DNA of 64,000 bases from JOPF136 sp963773835 (GCA_963773835.1 CAVZCQ010000002.1:62001-126000), one strand, 5' to 3'; positions 1 to 9,102 are shown, counted from the stretch's first letter. Program-made: numbers and translations. The notes: generated from the letters alone by a model not told the origin.

Positions 1-11
1 GCGCGCCGTAG

Positions 12-31
12 GGGCACGACATGTCGTGCCC
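12..31. repeat. Palindromic hairpin repeat, GTAGGGGCACG family
   Basis: Perfect 20-base palindrome (GGGCACGAC, AT, GTCGTGCCC) preceded by GTAG. The same flank with a different stem occurs at 10346-10366 and, inverted, at 59828-59853. It lies in a 180-base spacer before the first gene, in which I see no other gene. Inferred to be a dispersed REP-like element rather than an operator. Confidence 0.6.
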
Positions 32-180
32 TATTGGCTGGCACGCTCCGCAGCTCCCCGGATTGAATTTCGGGCCAGGCTCTCGTGAGACGACCAAGGG
101 AAACGGTCCCTCCGCGGTCACGCCAGGTGTCGCCAACTTTTGCCTTTCGGCTTCCAACCGTATCCTGCTAACTTTCTCCC

Positions 181-1653
181 ATGCCGTCCCATCCCTCCTC
201 ACCAGTCACGAGTCACCAGCCACCAGTCACCCTTTCTTTCGGCACCGACGGCTGGCGCGGCATCATCGCCGACGACTTCACCCACGAAAACGTCCGCACC
301 GTCGCCTACGCCATCGCCCGTTACGTCGTTCGCGCCGAGAATCCCGAAGCCGGCGTCCTGGTTGGCTACGACAATCGCTACGCCTCCGAGCATTTCGCCC
401 GCACTGCCGCCGAGGCGCTCACGCTCGCCGGCATTCCCGTATTCCTCGCCGAGCATTCCTGCCCCACGCCAGCCATTTCCCTGCTCGTCCGCCAGCGCCG
501 CGCTGCCGGCGGCATCGTCATCACCGCGAGCCACAACCCCGCCAACTGGAATGGTCTGAAATACAAGGCCTCCTACGGCAGTTCCGCGCTCCCTTCCATC
601 GTTTCCCAAATCGAGCAGGAACTTTCCGCGGTGATGCGAGATGGCGTCCCCGCGCTCCCTCCGCGCCCCGCGCTCATCCACTCGCTCGACGTCCGCGCGC
701 CCTATCTCGAAACTCTCGACAAACTCGTGGACTGGGACCGCCTGAAATCCGCAGGCTACCGCTTCCTGATTGACTCCATGCACGGCTCAGGCGCCGGCCT
801 CCTGAAAGCGCTCTTCGACCGCCACGGCATCGCCTGCCAGGAAATCCGCGGCCGCCGCGATCCCCTGTTCGGCGGCGCGCACCCGGAACCGATCGAACCG
901 CACATCGAACCCATGCGCCAGGCCATCCGCAGCGGGCATTTCCACGCCGGCTTCGCCATGGACGGCGACGCCGACCGCATCGGCGCCATGGACTCCGGCG
1001 GCGCGTTCGTCAACCCGCACCAGATTTTTTCCATCCTTCTGTGGCACCTCGCCGGGACGCGCAACATCCCCGGCGATGTCGCCAAGACTTTTTCCGTCAC
1101 CAAGCTCGTCGACAAGCTCGCCGCCAAATTCGGCCGCAAACTCCACGAAACTCCGGTGGGCTTCAAATACATCTGCGAGCTGATGCTCGAGCGCGACATC
1201 CTGCTCGGCGGCGAAGAAAGCGGCGGCATCGGCACCAAACTGCATCTGCCCGAGCGCGACGCCACCGTCAGCGCCCTCCTGCTCGCCGAGGTGCTCGCCT
1301 GGCACCGCAAATCGCTCGGCGAAATCCTCCGCGAGCTCCACGCCGAATTTGGCGAGCACCACTTTGGCCGTGTGGACCTGGCTCTCGGACCCGGCCAGAA
1401 GGAAAAGGCGCTCGAATATTTCCGCAATCCGAATCTCTCGCGCTTCCTCGACTCTCCCATCCGCAACCGCGAAGACCTCGATGGTGTGAAGCTCTATCTC
1501 GGCGACACGGGCGGGCACCCGCGCGAAGCGGGTTGGCTAATGATCCGCGGCTCCGGCACCGAACCCATGCTCCGCCTCTACGCCGAAACCGCCTCCGCAC
1601 CATCAACACGCGACATTCTCGATCGCTCCTCCGCTTTCGTCCGCTCTCTCTAG
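181..1653 (+). CDS. Phosphoglucomutase/phosphomannomutase family protein (alpha-D-phosphohexomutase)
   Basis: A 490-residue cytoplasmic phosphohexomutase that should interconvert hexose 1- and 6-phosphates through a phosphoserine. All four family signatures are visible: TASHNP with the phosphorylated Ser117, the metal loop DGDADR at about residues 261-266, the sugar-binding loop GEESGG near residue 343, and the phosphate-binding loop RGSGTEP near residue 457. Length is typical. The sugar (glucose, mannose or glucosamine) cannot be told from sequence. The ATG at 181 has no clear ribosome-binding site, and the first 18 codons lie in low-complexity DNA, so the true start may be slightly downstream. 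Confidence 0.9.
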   Translation: MPSHPSSPVTSHQPPVTLSFGTDGWRGIIADDFTHENVRTVAYAIARYVVRAENPEAGVLVGYDNRYASEHFARTAAEALTLAGIPVFLAEHSCPTPAISLLVRQRRAAGGIVITASHNPANWNGLKYKASYGSSALPSIVSQIEQELSAVMRDGVPALPPRPALIHSLDVRAPYLETLDKLVDWDRLKSAGYRFLIDSMHGSGAGLLKALFDRHGIACQEIRGRRDPLFGGAHPEPIEPHIEPMRQAIRSGHFHAGFAMDGDADRIGAMDSGGAFVNPHQIFSILLWHLAGTRNIPGDVAKTFSVTKLVDKLAAKFGRKLHETPVGFKYICELMLERDILLGGEESGGIGTKLHLPERDATVSALLLAEVLAWHRKSLGEILRELHAEFGEHHFGRVDLALGPGQKEKALEYFRNPNLSRFLDSPIRNREDLDGVKLYLGDTGGHPREAGWLMIRGSGTEPMLRLYAETASAPSTRDILDRSSAFVRSL

Positions 1654-1686
1654 CATCGTGGGCGCCCAGCCCGAAGGCCTTGGACT

Positions 1687-1718
1687 GCGAGAGGCGACGT
1701 CCCCCGGGCGCCTCTCGC
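1687..1718. repeat. 10-bp-stem hairpin between phosphohexomutase and phzF-like gene
   Basis: GCGAGAGGCG at 1687-1696 is the exact reverse complement of CGCCTCTCGC at 1709-1718, with a 12-base loop. It has no U-run, so it is not a classical intrinsic terminator. It may stabilise the upstream transcript or be a dispersed repeat. Nothing else is seen in 1654-1917. Confidence 0.5.
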
Positions 1719-1917
1719 CTTTGGCGCCCGGGCCCGTCCGCAGATTCAGCTCGCCTCCGCCGTTCAACTCTCCTTCCACCCGGCAATTCCAGCCAATCCG
1801 TCTCTCTCCACTCCCCCGGAACTATTGCGCCGCCGTATCTCGCACTCCCCATCTCGCGTATACTCAGCATGCGAGTGACCGGGCACTTCTCCGCACTTCG
1901 CCCGCGCTCAGGAAGGG

Positions 1918-2811
1918 ATGGCACGCTCGGTGAGACGCCGCCTCTACACCCTCGATGTATTCACGACCAAAGCCTACGCCGGCAATCCGCTCGCCGTGAT
2001 CACCGACGGCGACGGCATCCCCACCGAGCGCATGCAGGCCATCGCCCGCGAAATGAATCTTTCGGAAACCGTGTTCGTGCAACGGCCCTCGCACAATGGC
2101 GCGCTCGCCCGCCTGCGCATTTTCACCACCACCAAGGAGCTGCCGCTCGCCGGGCACCCCGTCATCGGCACCTGGTACCTGCTGGCCATGTTGGGGGTCG
2201 TTCCGCACAACGACGGGACCGTGCGCGTCACACAGGAGGTCGGCGCGGGGCTCCTCCCCGTGGACGTGCACTTTGAAAACGGACGCCCCGTGCGCGTCAC
2301 CATGACGCAAAAACCCGCCCGCTTTTTCCCCGCCCGCGTCCCCGCCAAAGCGCTCACCGAAGCCTTGGGCCTCCGCGTCGCTGACCTGCACGCCAAACTT
2401 CCGCTCGAGTACGTCTCCACCGGCATCTTCAATCTCATGGTTCCCCTGCGGAACCGCGCTGCGCTGAAGCGCATCCGCCTCGACATCCACGCGCTCGCCC
2501 ACGTGATGGCCGAACAGGGCACGCTCGCCTATTGTTTTGCCGCCGGCCGCCGCGGCGAGGTCTTCGCCCGCGGCATGATTCCCTGGTCGCTCTATGAAGA
2601 TCCCGCTACCGGCTCCGCAGCCGGATCGCTGGCCGCGTATCTGGTCCAGCAGGGAAAACTCCAGTTGGGCGAAACTCTCGAAATCCATCAAGGTGTGGAA
2701 ATGGGCCGGACGAGCGAAATTCAGGTCGTCGTGGAACGCGCCGGAGCCAAACTCGTGCCTCGCGTCAGCGGCACTGCCGTCCTCGTCGTCGAAGGCCACA
2801 TCGACGTCTGA
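1918..2811 (+). CDS. PhzF family isomerase/epimerase-like protein
   Basis: A 297-residue member of the PhzF/diaminopimelate-epimerase fold family. Visible signatures are the N-terminal AGNPLAV motif, the NLSET segment carrying the family's catalytic Glu, GHPVIGT in the first lobe, and DPATGSAAG in the second lobe. Most PhzF homologues outside phenazine clusters have no assigned substrate, and no phenazine genes lie nearby, so a role in phenazine synthesis is not implied. The ATG directly abuts AGGAAGGG (1910-1917), which is too close for normal spacing. GTG at 1930 is an alternative start. Confidence 0.85.
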   Translation: MARSVRRRLYTLDVFTTKAYAGNPLAVITDGDGIPTERMQAIAREMNLSETVFVQRPSHNGALARLRIFTTTKELPLAGHPVIGTWYLLAMLGVVPHNDGTVRVTQEVGAGLLPVDVHFENGRPVRVTMTQKPARFFPARVPAKALTEALGLRVADLHAKLPLEYVSTGIFNLMVPLRNRAALKRIRLDIHALAHVMAEQGTLAYCFAAGRRGEVFARGMIPWSLYEDPATGSAAGSLAAYLVQQGKLQLGETLEIHQGVEMGRTSEIQVVVERAGAKLVPRVSGTAVLVVEGHIDV

Positions 2812-2838
2812 GCTGCGTCCTTCTGCCCTGGCCACTGC

Positions 2839-3279
2839 TCACTGGCCACGCGGTGTGTGCGTCCCGATTCGATCGGGACTGGCCACTGCTTTCGACATCG
2901 CGTCCAACACCCCGTTCACGAACGCCGGCGCCGCGTCGTCGGAGAACTTCTTCGCCAGCTCCACCGCTTCGTCCAGCACCACCCGCGGCGGCGCCGTCGC
3001 AAACTTCAATTCAAACGCAGCCAGCCGCAGGATGTTGCGGTCCACCGCGCTCATCCGGTCCAGCCGCCAGTTCGTCGCGTGGCGTTCGATGAGCGCGTCG
3101 AGTTGCGGCGCCGCGGCCACCGCACCGGCAAACAGCCGGTGCGCAAATTCCCGCGTGCTCACTGCCGCGCGCGCCCCGGGCCAGAACGCCTCCTCCACTT
3201 TCTCCGGTGATTCCCCGCGGAGTTCCCACTGGTAGAGAAGTTGCAGCGCCAGTTCGCGCGCCTTGCGACGCAGCGTCAT
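2839..3279 (-). CDS. nusB: Transcription antitermination factor NusB
   Basis: A 146-residue NusB, an all-helical RNA-binding factor that works with NusE (S10) and boxA RNA in rRNA antitermination. The N-terminus (RRKARELALQLLYQWEL) and the VDRNILRLAAFEL segment are family hallmarks. Its ATG overlaps the ribH stop by 4 bases, the common ribH-nusB arrangement, so translation is probably coupled. The last dozen or so residues (ASPDRIGTHTPRGQ) are encoded by the palindromic repeat at 2860-2889 and its flank. The natural C-terminus has therefore probably been rewritten by a repeat insertion. Confidence 0.93.
   Translation of the reverse strand: MTLRRKARELALQLLYQWELRGESPEKVEEAFWPGARAAVSTREFAHRLFAGAVAAAPQLDALIERHATNWRLDRMSAVDRNILRLAAFELKFATAPPRVVLDEAVELAKKFSDDAAPAFVNGVLDAMSKAVASPDRIGTHTPRGQ
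2860..2889. repeat. Palindromic repeat, TCCCGAT..ATCGGGA family, inside the nusB 3' end
   Basis: GTCCCGAT at 2861-2868 pairs with ATCGGGAC at 2872-2879 around a 3-base loop and is followed by TGGCCACTG. A close copy with the same downstream GCCACT lies at 15268-15297. Related palindromes lie at 10291-10306 and 30321-30336. This copy is translated as the C-terminal tail of NusB. Confidence 0.7.
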
Positions 3280-3830
3280 CGCGTGCGCCGGGATTTTCCG
3301 CGCGCGGCGGAAGCGCCGGAACGGCGCGCGTTCCTTTCCGATGCACCGGCCGGTGCCGAAAGTTTTCGCGCCAGATTCGCCAGCTCCACGGCCGCGAGCC
3401 CCGCCTCCGCGCCTTTATTTCCGCCCTTCAGCCCCGCGCGGTCGATGGCCTGCTCCAGCGTGTCGCAGGTCAGCACGCAAAATACCATCGGCACTCCCGT
3501 ATCCATCTGTGCCAGCATGATCCCCCGCGCGCTCTCCGAACACACGTAATCGTAGTGCGACGTTTCCCCCCGCAGGATGCACCCGATGCACACAATCGCG
3601 TCCACGCGCCCGGTTCGCGCCAATTGCTTCGCCGACACCGGAATGTCAAACGACCCGGGCACGCGCACGATCTCCAGCGCGCCATCCGCGGCGCCCGCCG
3701 CGCGCAGCACGTCCAGCGCTGCCGCCAGCAGCCGCTCCGTGATGAAGCTGTTGAACCGCGAAACCACCAGCCCGAATCGCAGCCCATCGGCGCGCAGTCC
3801 GCCCCGCGTCTCTTTGCCCACTGTTGGCAT
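3276..3830 (-). CDS. ribH: 6,7-dimethyl-8-ribityllumazine synthase
   Basis: A 184-residue lumazine synthase, the penultimate enzyme of riboflavin synthesis. It condenses 5-amino-6-ribitylamino-uracil with 3,4-dihydroxy-2-butanone 4-phosphate. Visible motifs are SRFNSFITERL, VPGSFDIP, the GETSHYDYV loop with the catalytic His, and the phosphate/ribityl-binding CDTLEQAIDRAG plus GNKGAEA. The C-terminal roughly 30 residues are a basic Arg/Ser/Ala-rich extension not typical of the family. It is first in a ribH-nusB unit. No other rib genes are in the window. Confidence 0.95.
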   Translation of the reverse strand: MPTVGKETRGGLRADGLRFGLVVSRFNSFITERLLAAALDVLRAAGAADGALEIVRVPGSFDIPVSAKQLARTGRVDAIVCIGCILRGETSHYDYVCSESARGIMLAQMDTGVPMVFCVLTCDTLEQAIDRAGLKGGNKGAEAGLAAVELANLARKLSAPAGASERNARRSGASAARGKSRRTR

Positions 3831-3869
3831 TTTCTCGGCTCGGCTCCGCCTGACGAGTCCCTGGCTCGC

Positions 3870-4682
3870 TCAGGCCTCCCTGCGGCGCAGCGCCAGCCGC
3901 CCCTGGCTCCGCGCGCGCTCCTGGAAATGCCGCCGCGCCAGCCGTCCCAGCGCGCGCGTGGTCGTATAGTTCCACGCCGCCCCGATTCCCACCGACACCA
4001 TCGGCACCGCGTATTTCACGAGCGACCGGCTCACCAGCTTGGCGCCCACGCGCTCGCCCAGCAGCTTCCACGGCGCCAGCATCTGGCGCCTCATGCGCCG
4101 TTCCAGCATCTGTCGCGTAGCGCGCGCTCCCACGCGCATCCCCAGCCGTCCCGCCTGGTCCGCCAGCGAACCTCCCAGCGCAAACAGGAATACGGTAAGC
4201 ACGTCCTCCGGATCGTCCGGATCCAGTTCCACGCCGTACAGCCGCGCCAGCCCCGCCACCATCTGGAGCTGGAATTTCACCAGCAGCACCAGCTCCGCTC
4301 CCAGCGCCGCCAGCCCCAGCAGGATATTCGCCGGCAGTCCCACTCCGCCTTCGCCTGCCGTCACGAGGCCGGCCAGCTCGTCCGCAGAAATCGCCGCACC
4401 CGTCACGCTGCCCAGCAGCATCGCGTTTTTCGCCGCTACGCGGATCAGACGGTCGGCGATGAACTCCGCATCTTCTCCCGGATATTTTTCCTGCAGATAT
4501 TCCGGCGTGGCGCGCGCGTAGCAGGTGCGGAATGTGGAGCGCGCAAACTCATAGAACCACGTTCCGCTCTTCAATCCCGCCCAGCCGCCCAGTCCGACGA
4601 GCGCGTCCTTGGCCCATTCAATATCCTGGCGGACGCCGGCGGCATCGTCCGGCGAATCCTCGCGTTCTCTTCCCCGTCGCAT
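3870..4682 (-). CDS. EcsC family protein
   Basis: A 270-residue protein resembling the EcsC family, named after the third gene of the Bacillus ecs ABC transporter locus; the biochemical function is unknown. It is rich in small-residue hydrophobic segments (SVTGAAISADELAGLVTAGEG, then a VGLPANILLGLAALGAELVLLVKFQLQ stretch near residues 110-140) that could associate with membranes. The reading frame stays open further upstream, but ATG at 4682 is preferred because upstream codons are Arg/Ser-rich shadow sequence. It is transcribed in the same direction as ribH-nusB, 39 bases upstream of ribH. Confidence 0.75.
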   Translation of the reverse strand: MRRGREREDSPDDAAGVRQDIEWAKDALVGLGGWAGLKSGTWFYEFARSTFRTCYARATPEYLQEKYPGEDAEFIADRLIRVAAKNAMLLGSVTGAAISADELAGLVTAGEGGVGLPANILLGLAALGAELVLLVKFQLQMVAGLARLYGVELDPDDPEDVLTVFLFALGGSLADQAGRLGMRVGARATRQMLERRMRRQMLAPWKLLGERVGAKLVSRSLVKYAVPMVSVGIGAAWNYTTTRALGRLARRHFQERARSQGRLALRRREA

Positions 4683-4749
4683 CGTTGTATGTTCCCCGCG
4701 CCCGCCCGGAAATGCAACCCCAGCGGCCCGAAATCCAAATCTCGCCTCT

Positions 4750-5532
4750 CTATTTTCCCTTGAACTGCGCCGGCCGCTTTTCCAGAAACGCTTTCGTCCC
4801 CTCCCGCATGTCTTCCGTAGCGGCGCACAGCCCGAAGAGCGTCGCCTCGGTGTACTGCCCTTCTTCCTGCGGCGTCTCCATCCCCCGTTCAATCGCTTCC
4901 ATCGAGTAGCGGACGGCGAGCGGGGCTTTCTCGATGATTTTCTTCGCAATGCTCTCGCACGTGGCGAGCAATTCGCCCGGCTCCGTCACCCGGTTCACCA
5001 GCCCGATGCGCAGCGCCTCATCGGCCGTAATCATTTCCCCCGTCAGGATCATTTCGTGCGCCAGGCCCTTCCCCACGAGCCGCGGCAGCCGCTGCGTTCC
5101 GCCGTAGCCCGGCATGATTCCCAGCTTCACTTCCGGCTGGCCGATGCGCGCCGTCTTGCTGGCCACGCGCATCGAGCAGGCCAGCGCCAGCTCGCACCCT
5201 CCGCCCAGGCAGAACCCGTTGATGGCGGCAATCGACGGCTTCCCCATCGTCTCGAAATTCCGGAACACGCTCTGACCGAATCGCGAGGCTTCCTGCCCCG
5301 TCATTGGATTCAATTTTGCCATCTCGCTGATGTCCGCTCCCGCGACGAACGCCTTCTCGCCTGCGCCGGTCACAATCACCACGCGCACGGCGTCGTCATC
5401 CCGCGCCGCCTCGAGCGCCTCACCCAGTTCAGTGAGTATCGCGTGGTTCAACGCGTTCAACACCTTCGGCCGGTTGAGCGTAATCCACGCAATCCCCTCG
5501 CGCACTTCGTACAACAGGTTTTCGTATGGCAT
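4750..5532 (-). CDS. Enoyl-CoA hydratase/crotonase family protein
   Basis: A 260-residue crotonase-fold enzyme, probably hydrating short-chain trans-2-enoyl-CoA (crotonyl-CoA) to 3-hydroxyacyl-CoA. The oxyanion-hole segments AFVAGADISEM and GFCLGGGCELALACSMR are intact, followed by LGIMPGYGGTQRLPRLVG, which carries a second catalytic acidic residue in hydratases. Length matches the family. It lies 51 bases downstream of the 3-hydroxyacyl-CoA dehydrogenase gene on the same strand. That pairing suggests a beta-oxidation or butanoate step rather than another crotonase activity. Confidence 0.9.
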   Translation of the reverse strand: MPYENLLYEVREGIAWITLNRPKVLNALNHAILTELGEALEAARDDDAVRVVIVTGAGEKAFVAGADISEMAKLNPMTGQEASRFGQSVFRNFETMGKPSIAAINGFCLGGGCELALACSMRVASKTARIGQPEVKLGIMPGYGGTQRLPRLVGKGLAHEMILTGEMITADEALRIGLVNRVTEPGELLATCESIAKKIIEKAPLAVRYSMEAIERGMETPQEEGQYTEATLFGLCAATEDMREGTKAFLEKRPAQFKGK

Positions 5533-5583
5533 TGGCCCCCCGGCTCTCTTTGCCGATTCTCGAATCTCGAGTCTCGATATGTC

Positions 5584-6468
5584 TTAGAGCAGTTTCACCG
5601 GCTTCGGATTCTTCGGATCGCTGTAATCGTAGAATCCCCGCCCCGATTTCCGCCCGTTCCATCCCGCCAGCACCATGCGCTTCAGCAGCGGCGGCGGCGC
5701 AAACCGTTTTTCCTTGAACTCCTCGAACATGATATTCGCGATGTAGTACGTCGTGTCGTGGCCCACGAAATCGAGCAGCGTCAGCGGGCCCATGGGGTGT
5801 CCGCAGCCCAGCTTCATCGAATTGTCGATGTCCTCGATCGACCCTACGCCCTCTTCCAGCGCCCGCACCGCGTCCAGCAGGAACGGCACCAGCAGCCGGT
5901 TGACGATGAATCCCGGCCGGTCCGTGGCGCGCACCGGCACTTTGCCCAGCCGCAGAGCGAACGCATGCGCCTCGTCGAACACCGCGGCGTCCGTGGCGAT
6001 GGAGCGGATCACCTCCACCAGCTTCATCACCGGTACGGGATTGAAGAAATGCATACCCACGAACCGCTGCGGCCTCCCCGTTCCCACCGCCATCTCGGTG
6101 ATGGAAAGCGACGAAGTATTGCTCGCAAAAATCGTCTGCTTGCCGCAGCGCGGCTCCAGCTCCCGCCAGAATTCGCGCTTTGCCGCCAACTGCTCGACGA
6201 TCGCTTCGATCACGATGTCCGCGCCGGCGAGGTCTTCGATTTTCGTCGTCCCGTTCAGCCGCCCGCACGCCGCGTCGCGGTCCGCCGCGCTCAGCGTTCC
6301 CTTCTCCACCAGGCGGTCCAGGTTTTTCTCGATTCCCTTCAGGCCTTTTTCCACCAGCGCGTCGTTCACTTCCCGCACCACGGTGGGAAATCCCGCCTGC
6401 GCGCACACCTGCGCGATGCCCGAGCCCATCAGGCCGCAGCCCGCCACGCCTACCTTTTCAATGGCCAT
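5584..6468 (-). CDS. 3-hydroxyacyl-CoA (3-hydroxybutyryl-CoA) dehydrogenase
   Basis: A 294-residue NAD(P)-dependent dehydrogenase that oxidises 3-hydroxyacyl-CoA to 3-ketoacyl-CoA. The N-terminal Rossmann loop is GCGLMGSGIAQ. ASNTSSLSI and GMHFFNPVPVMKLVEVI carry the family's substrate and catalytic His region, and DRPGFIVNRLL starts the C-terminal helical domain. The short length without a fused hydratase is typical of the HbdA/FadB2 type. With the downstream crotonase it supplies two consecutive steps of short-chain acyl-CoA metabolism. No thiolase is next to it. Confidence 0.92.
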   Translation of the reverse strand: MAIEKVGVAGCGLMGSGIAQVCAQAGFPTVVREVNDALVEKGLKGIEKNLDRLVEKGTLSAADRDAACGRLNGTTKIEDLAGADIVIEAIVEQLAAKREFWRELEPRCGKQTIFASNTSSLSITEMAVGTGRPQRFVGMHFFNPVPVMKLVEVIRSIATDAAVFDEAHAFALRLGKVPVRATDRPGFIVNRLLVPFLLDAVRALEEGVGSIEDIDNSMKLGCGHPMGPLTLLDFVGHDTTYYIANIMFEEFKEKRFAPPPLLKRMVLAGWNGRKSGRGFYDYSDPKNPKPVKLL

Positions 6469-6540
6469 TGCTTTTTCTCCCCGAGGATGGCGCGAGGTCC
6501 CTGCCGGCCGCGGCGCCCGTGGCGCGCTGCCGAACCCAGC

Positions 6541-9102
6541 TCAGGGACATTCCACCACGGCGTTGCCATCACCCTTGCGCACGTCTTCCAGCGCAAAATC
6601 CACGCGGTTGATCAGGTGCGTCACGATATCTTCATTGTCGTACTGCGGCTGCACGGTCGCTTCCGCCACCACCGCGCTCAGCGTCACTCCCGATCCGTTC
6701 CACGGCGCCTTCACCGTTCCTGCCAACTTCCGCAATTTGTCGGCCAGCCCCATCGCATTCGACCCGTTCGTGTCCGGCATCACCAGCGCCACCGCCCAGC
6801 CGACGTATTTCACCGCGATGTCCGTCTGCCTTACTCCCGTCAGCAGCGCGCGCGACAGGCTCTCGATGTATCCTTCCACTTTGTCCTCGCCGAACTGCCG
6901 CGCCAGTTCCCGCGCTTTGTCCACTTGCAGCACCAACAGCGAATACGGCGTGGACTGCTGTTTGGCCCGCGCCGTCTCCGCCAGCAGGCAGTCCTGGTAC
7001 GAGCTCGCGCTCAGCAGCCCGGTCTTTTCATCCGCCACGGCCAGCGTGCGCATCAGTGTCCGCAGCCGCGCATGGTTCACCGCCACGAGCATCTGGTCGC
7101 CCACGGCCTGCAGGAAGTAGCTCTCGTTCGGCTTCCAGCGCCGCGGCGCTTCCATGGCTACAAACAGCATCCCACCGAGTTCCTGCTTCTCTTTGTCCAC
7201 CAATTGCACGGCCAGCACGGATTGCAGGCCCGTCTCCGCGAATTCGGGATTCGTGGCCGCCTCGAACGTGATGGCCCCCAGCGCGTCCGGCCTCTCGTCC
7301 GCCAGCAGCGCCATCACTTTCCCCAGCCTCGGTGCGGCCAGCGCTTCCACCCCGGCGGCCGAATATTCCGCGGTCATCTGCGGCGGCTGCCCATGCTGCC
7401 CGATGGTGGCGATGCAGCGCGACGCCCGCAGGTGCTTCCCCACCTCGTTCGCGCCCGAGGAAAGGATGGCCTTCGGCGTGGGCTGCCGGAAAAGCACTTT
7501 GTTCACTTCCGACATTTTGGTCAGGTCGCGCAGCGTGTCCGCGTTGAACGTCCCGGTCTTCAGTGCCGGGTTCGTCTGTCCTGCCTGCGTCGCTGCCGCC
7601 GCCCTGGGCTGCATCTTCGAGCCCGCCGGCCACCACTTTGCCTGCTCGTAGAGCGCCCGCAGCCGCTCGTTCTTTTCCTCTTCGCCCGGAAACTGTTCCG
7701 CGATTTTCTGCAGCCGTTCTTTCGCTTTCGCCTCCAGCGAGTACTGCAGGAAAATTTCGGTCTGCACGATCATGTCTTCCAGCGTCTGGGTGCGCTGGGT
7801 GGCGCTGCGGTCCTGCGCCTGGCTCGCCGCTTCCCCCGCCGTTTCGCCGAAATGCGTGCGCGTAGTCACCACCGGTGCCGAACTGCCCGCCGATTTCGTC
7901 AGCCGGCCGCGGAAGCTCTTCACGTACGATTCGTCCGCCTTCCCCTCCAGCCGCCCCAGCCGCACCGCGTGGTTGTTGTCGTAGGGATCGATCTCCACCA
8001 GCCGGTCGAGCGCGTCGCAGGCCGCACGGACGTTTCCGGTTTCCAGGTACAGGTCGAACAATTGCACGAGCACCGCGAAGTATTTCGTCTCCCGGTTGAT
8101 TTCGTTGTAGTACCGCCCGGCGTATTCGTACAGCGGGATCGATTTCGGCTGCGCGCCCAGCAGGCTCTCGAACGCGTTCTGGAAGGCTTCCTCTTTCTTT
8201 GTCGACGCGGCGATTCCCCGGATTTTCTCGAGCGATTTCACGGCCGCGGCCTCTTCCCCTTTGTCGAGCTGCCGCTGCGCGATTTCGAACAGCTTCTCGT
8301 AGTGCTGCCCCGCGGGCCGGGCCAGCCCCTCGAAGGTGGCAAAGGCTTTGTCGAGCTGCCCGGCCTCGAGCTGAGCGCGCCCCATAAGCAGTTGCAAGCC
8401 CGCGTCGCTCGAGCCGGAAGCGAACGGCTCCAGCAGTTCGACGGCCCGCTGCGCCTGGGCCTTCCGCAGCAGCCCGTCGGCATACACGAGTGCGATCCCG
8501 CGGTCGTTGGGCAGAATGCGGTGCGCGCGCTCCAGGATGGACAGCGCCGACTCCACGTCGTTCAGCCCCAGGTTGAGCTGGCCGGCGCGCAAGTAGCCCC
8601 GCGCCGCCGGCTCCATCTGCCCCAGCCGCTCCGCAACTTCTCCTATCAGGAAGTGCCGCCCGGGATTGTCCGGGTCGAGCACGGCGATGCGCTCCCAGCA
8701 CGTGAGCGCTTCCGCCGTGCGCTGCTGGAACAAATACAGCTCCGCCGCGTTCTCGAACTGTTCGATCGCCTCCATCGAGCGGTTCTGCTTTTGGAGCAGG
8801 TTCGCGTACCGGGCCACGCGCTCGGGAGGCTGCGTGGTGGATTTGAGGAACCGGCTGTAGAGCGCCATGGCCTTGGTGGGGTCGCGGTTTTCCACCAGCC
8901 GGTCGAACTGCAGGCCGTAGAAATGCGCGGAGCGCTCCGCATTGTTCTGCCGGGAGTAGAGGTCTCCCAGCGTCTGCATGGCGTCGAGGTTCGCCGGATA
9001 GGCCCCGTGGATTTCCAGGTAGGCCTCGATGGCGTCATCGAGTCTGTTTTTCTCGATGCCTTTTTTCGCCCGGGCGAGGAGTTTTTCCAGGTCGATACTC
9101 AT
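6541..9102 (-). CDS. Large TPR protein with GAF-like and degenerate GGDEF-like C-terminus
   Basis: An 853-residue cytoplasmic-looking protein with no signal peptide. Residues 1 to about 400 are successive tetratricopeptide-type helical pairs. A roughly 100-residue linker follows, then a probable GAF-like sensor region (about 520-685). The last 164 residues look like a GGDEF domain: ADEKTGLLSASSYQ at about 690 corresponds to the DxLTGLxNRRxF start, and TDIAVKYVGWAVALVMPDT at about 761-779 to the active-site loop. The GGDEF signature itself is replaced by VGWAV, so diguanylate cyclase activity is not expected. Probably a signalling scaffold. I do not recognise a named homologue. Confidence 0.7.
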   Translation of the reverse strand: MSIDLEKLLARAKKGIEKNRLDDAIEAYLEIHGAYPANLDAMQTLGDLYSRQNNAERSAHFYGLQFDRLVENRDPTKAMALYSRFLKSTTQPPERVARYANLLQKQNRSMEAIEQFENAAELYLFQQRTAEALTCWERIAVLDPDNPGRHFLIGEVAERLGQMEPAARGYLRAGQLNLGLNDVESALSILERAHRILPNDRGIALVYADGLLRKAQAQRAVELLEPFASGSSDAGLQLLMGRAQLEAGQLDKAFATFEGLARPAGQHYEKLFEIAQRQLDKGEEAAAVKSLEKIRGIAASTKKEEAFQNAFESLLGAQPKSIPLYEYAGRYYNEINRETKYFAVLVQLFDLYLETGNVRAACDALDRLVEIDPYDNNHAVRLGRLEGKADESYVKSFRGRLTKSAGSSAPVVTTRTHFGETAGEAASQAQDRSATQRTQTLEDMIVQTEIFLQYSLEAKAKERLQKIAEQFPGEEEKNERLRALYEQAKWWPAGSKMQPRAAAATQAGQTNPALKTGTFNADTLRDLTKMSEVNKVLFRQPTPKAILSSGANEVGKHLRASRCIATIGQHGQPPQMTAEYSAAGVEALAAPRLGKVMALLADERPDALGAITFEAATNPEFAETGLQSVLAVQLVDKEKQELGGMLFVAMEAPRRWKPNESYFLQAVGDQMLVAVNHARLRTLMRTLAVADEKTGLLSASSYQDCLLAETARAKQQSTPYSLLVLQVDKARELARQFGEDKVEGYIESLSRALLTGVRQTDIAVKYVGWAVALVMPDTNGSNAMGLADKLRKLAGTVKAPWNGSGVTLSAVVAEATVQPQYDNEDIVTHLINRVDFALEDVRKGDGNAVVECP

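Noticed and set aside
1918..2811. Phenazine biosynthesis gene.
   Set aside because: PhzF-fold proteins are widespread outside phenazine clusters, and no other phz genes are present. Only the fold family is supported.
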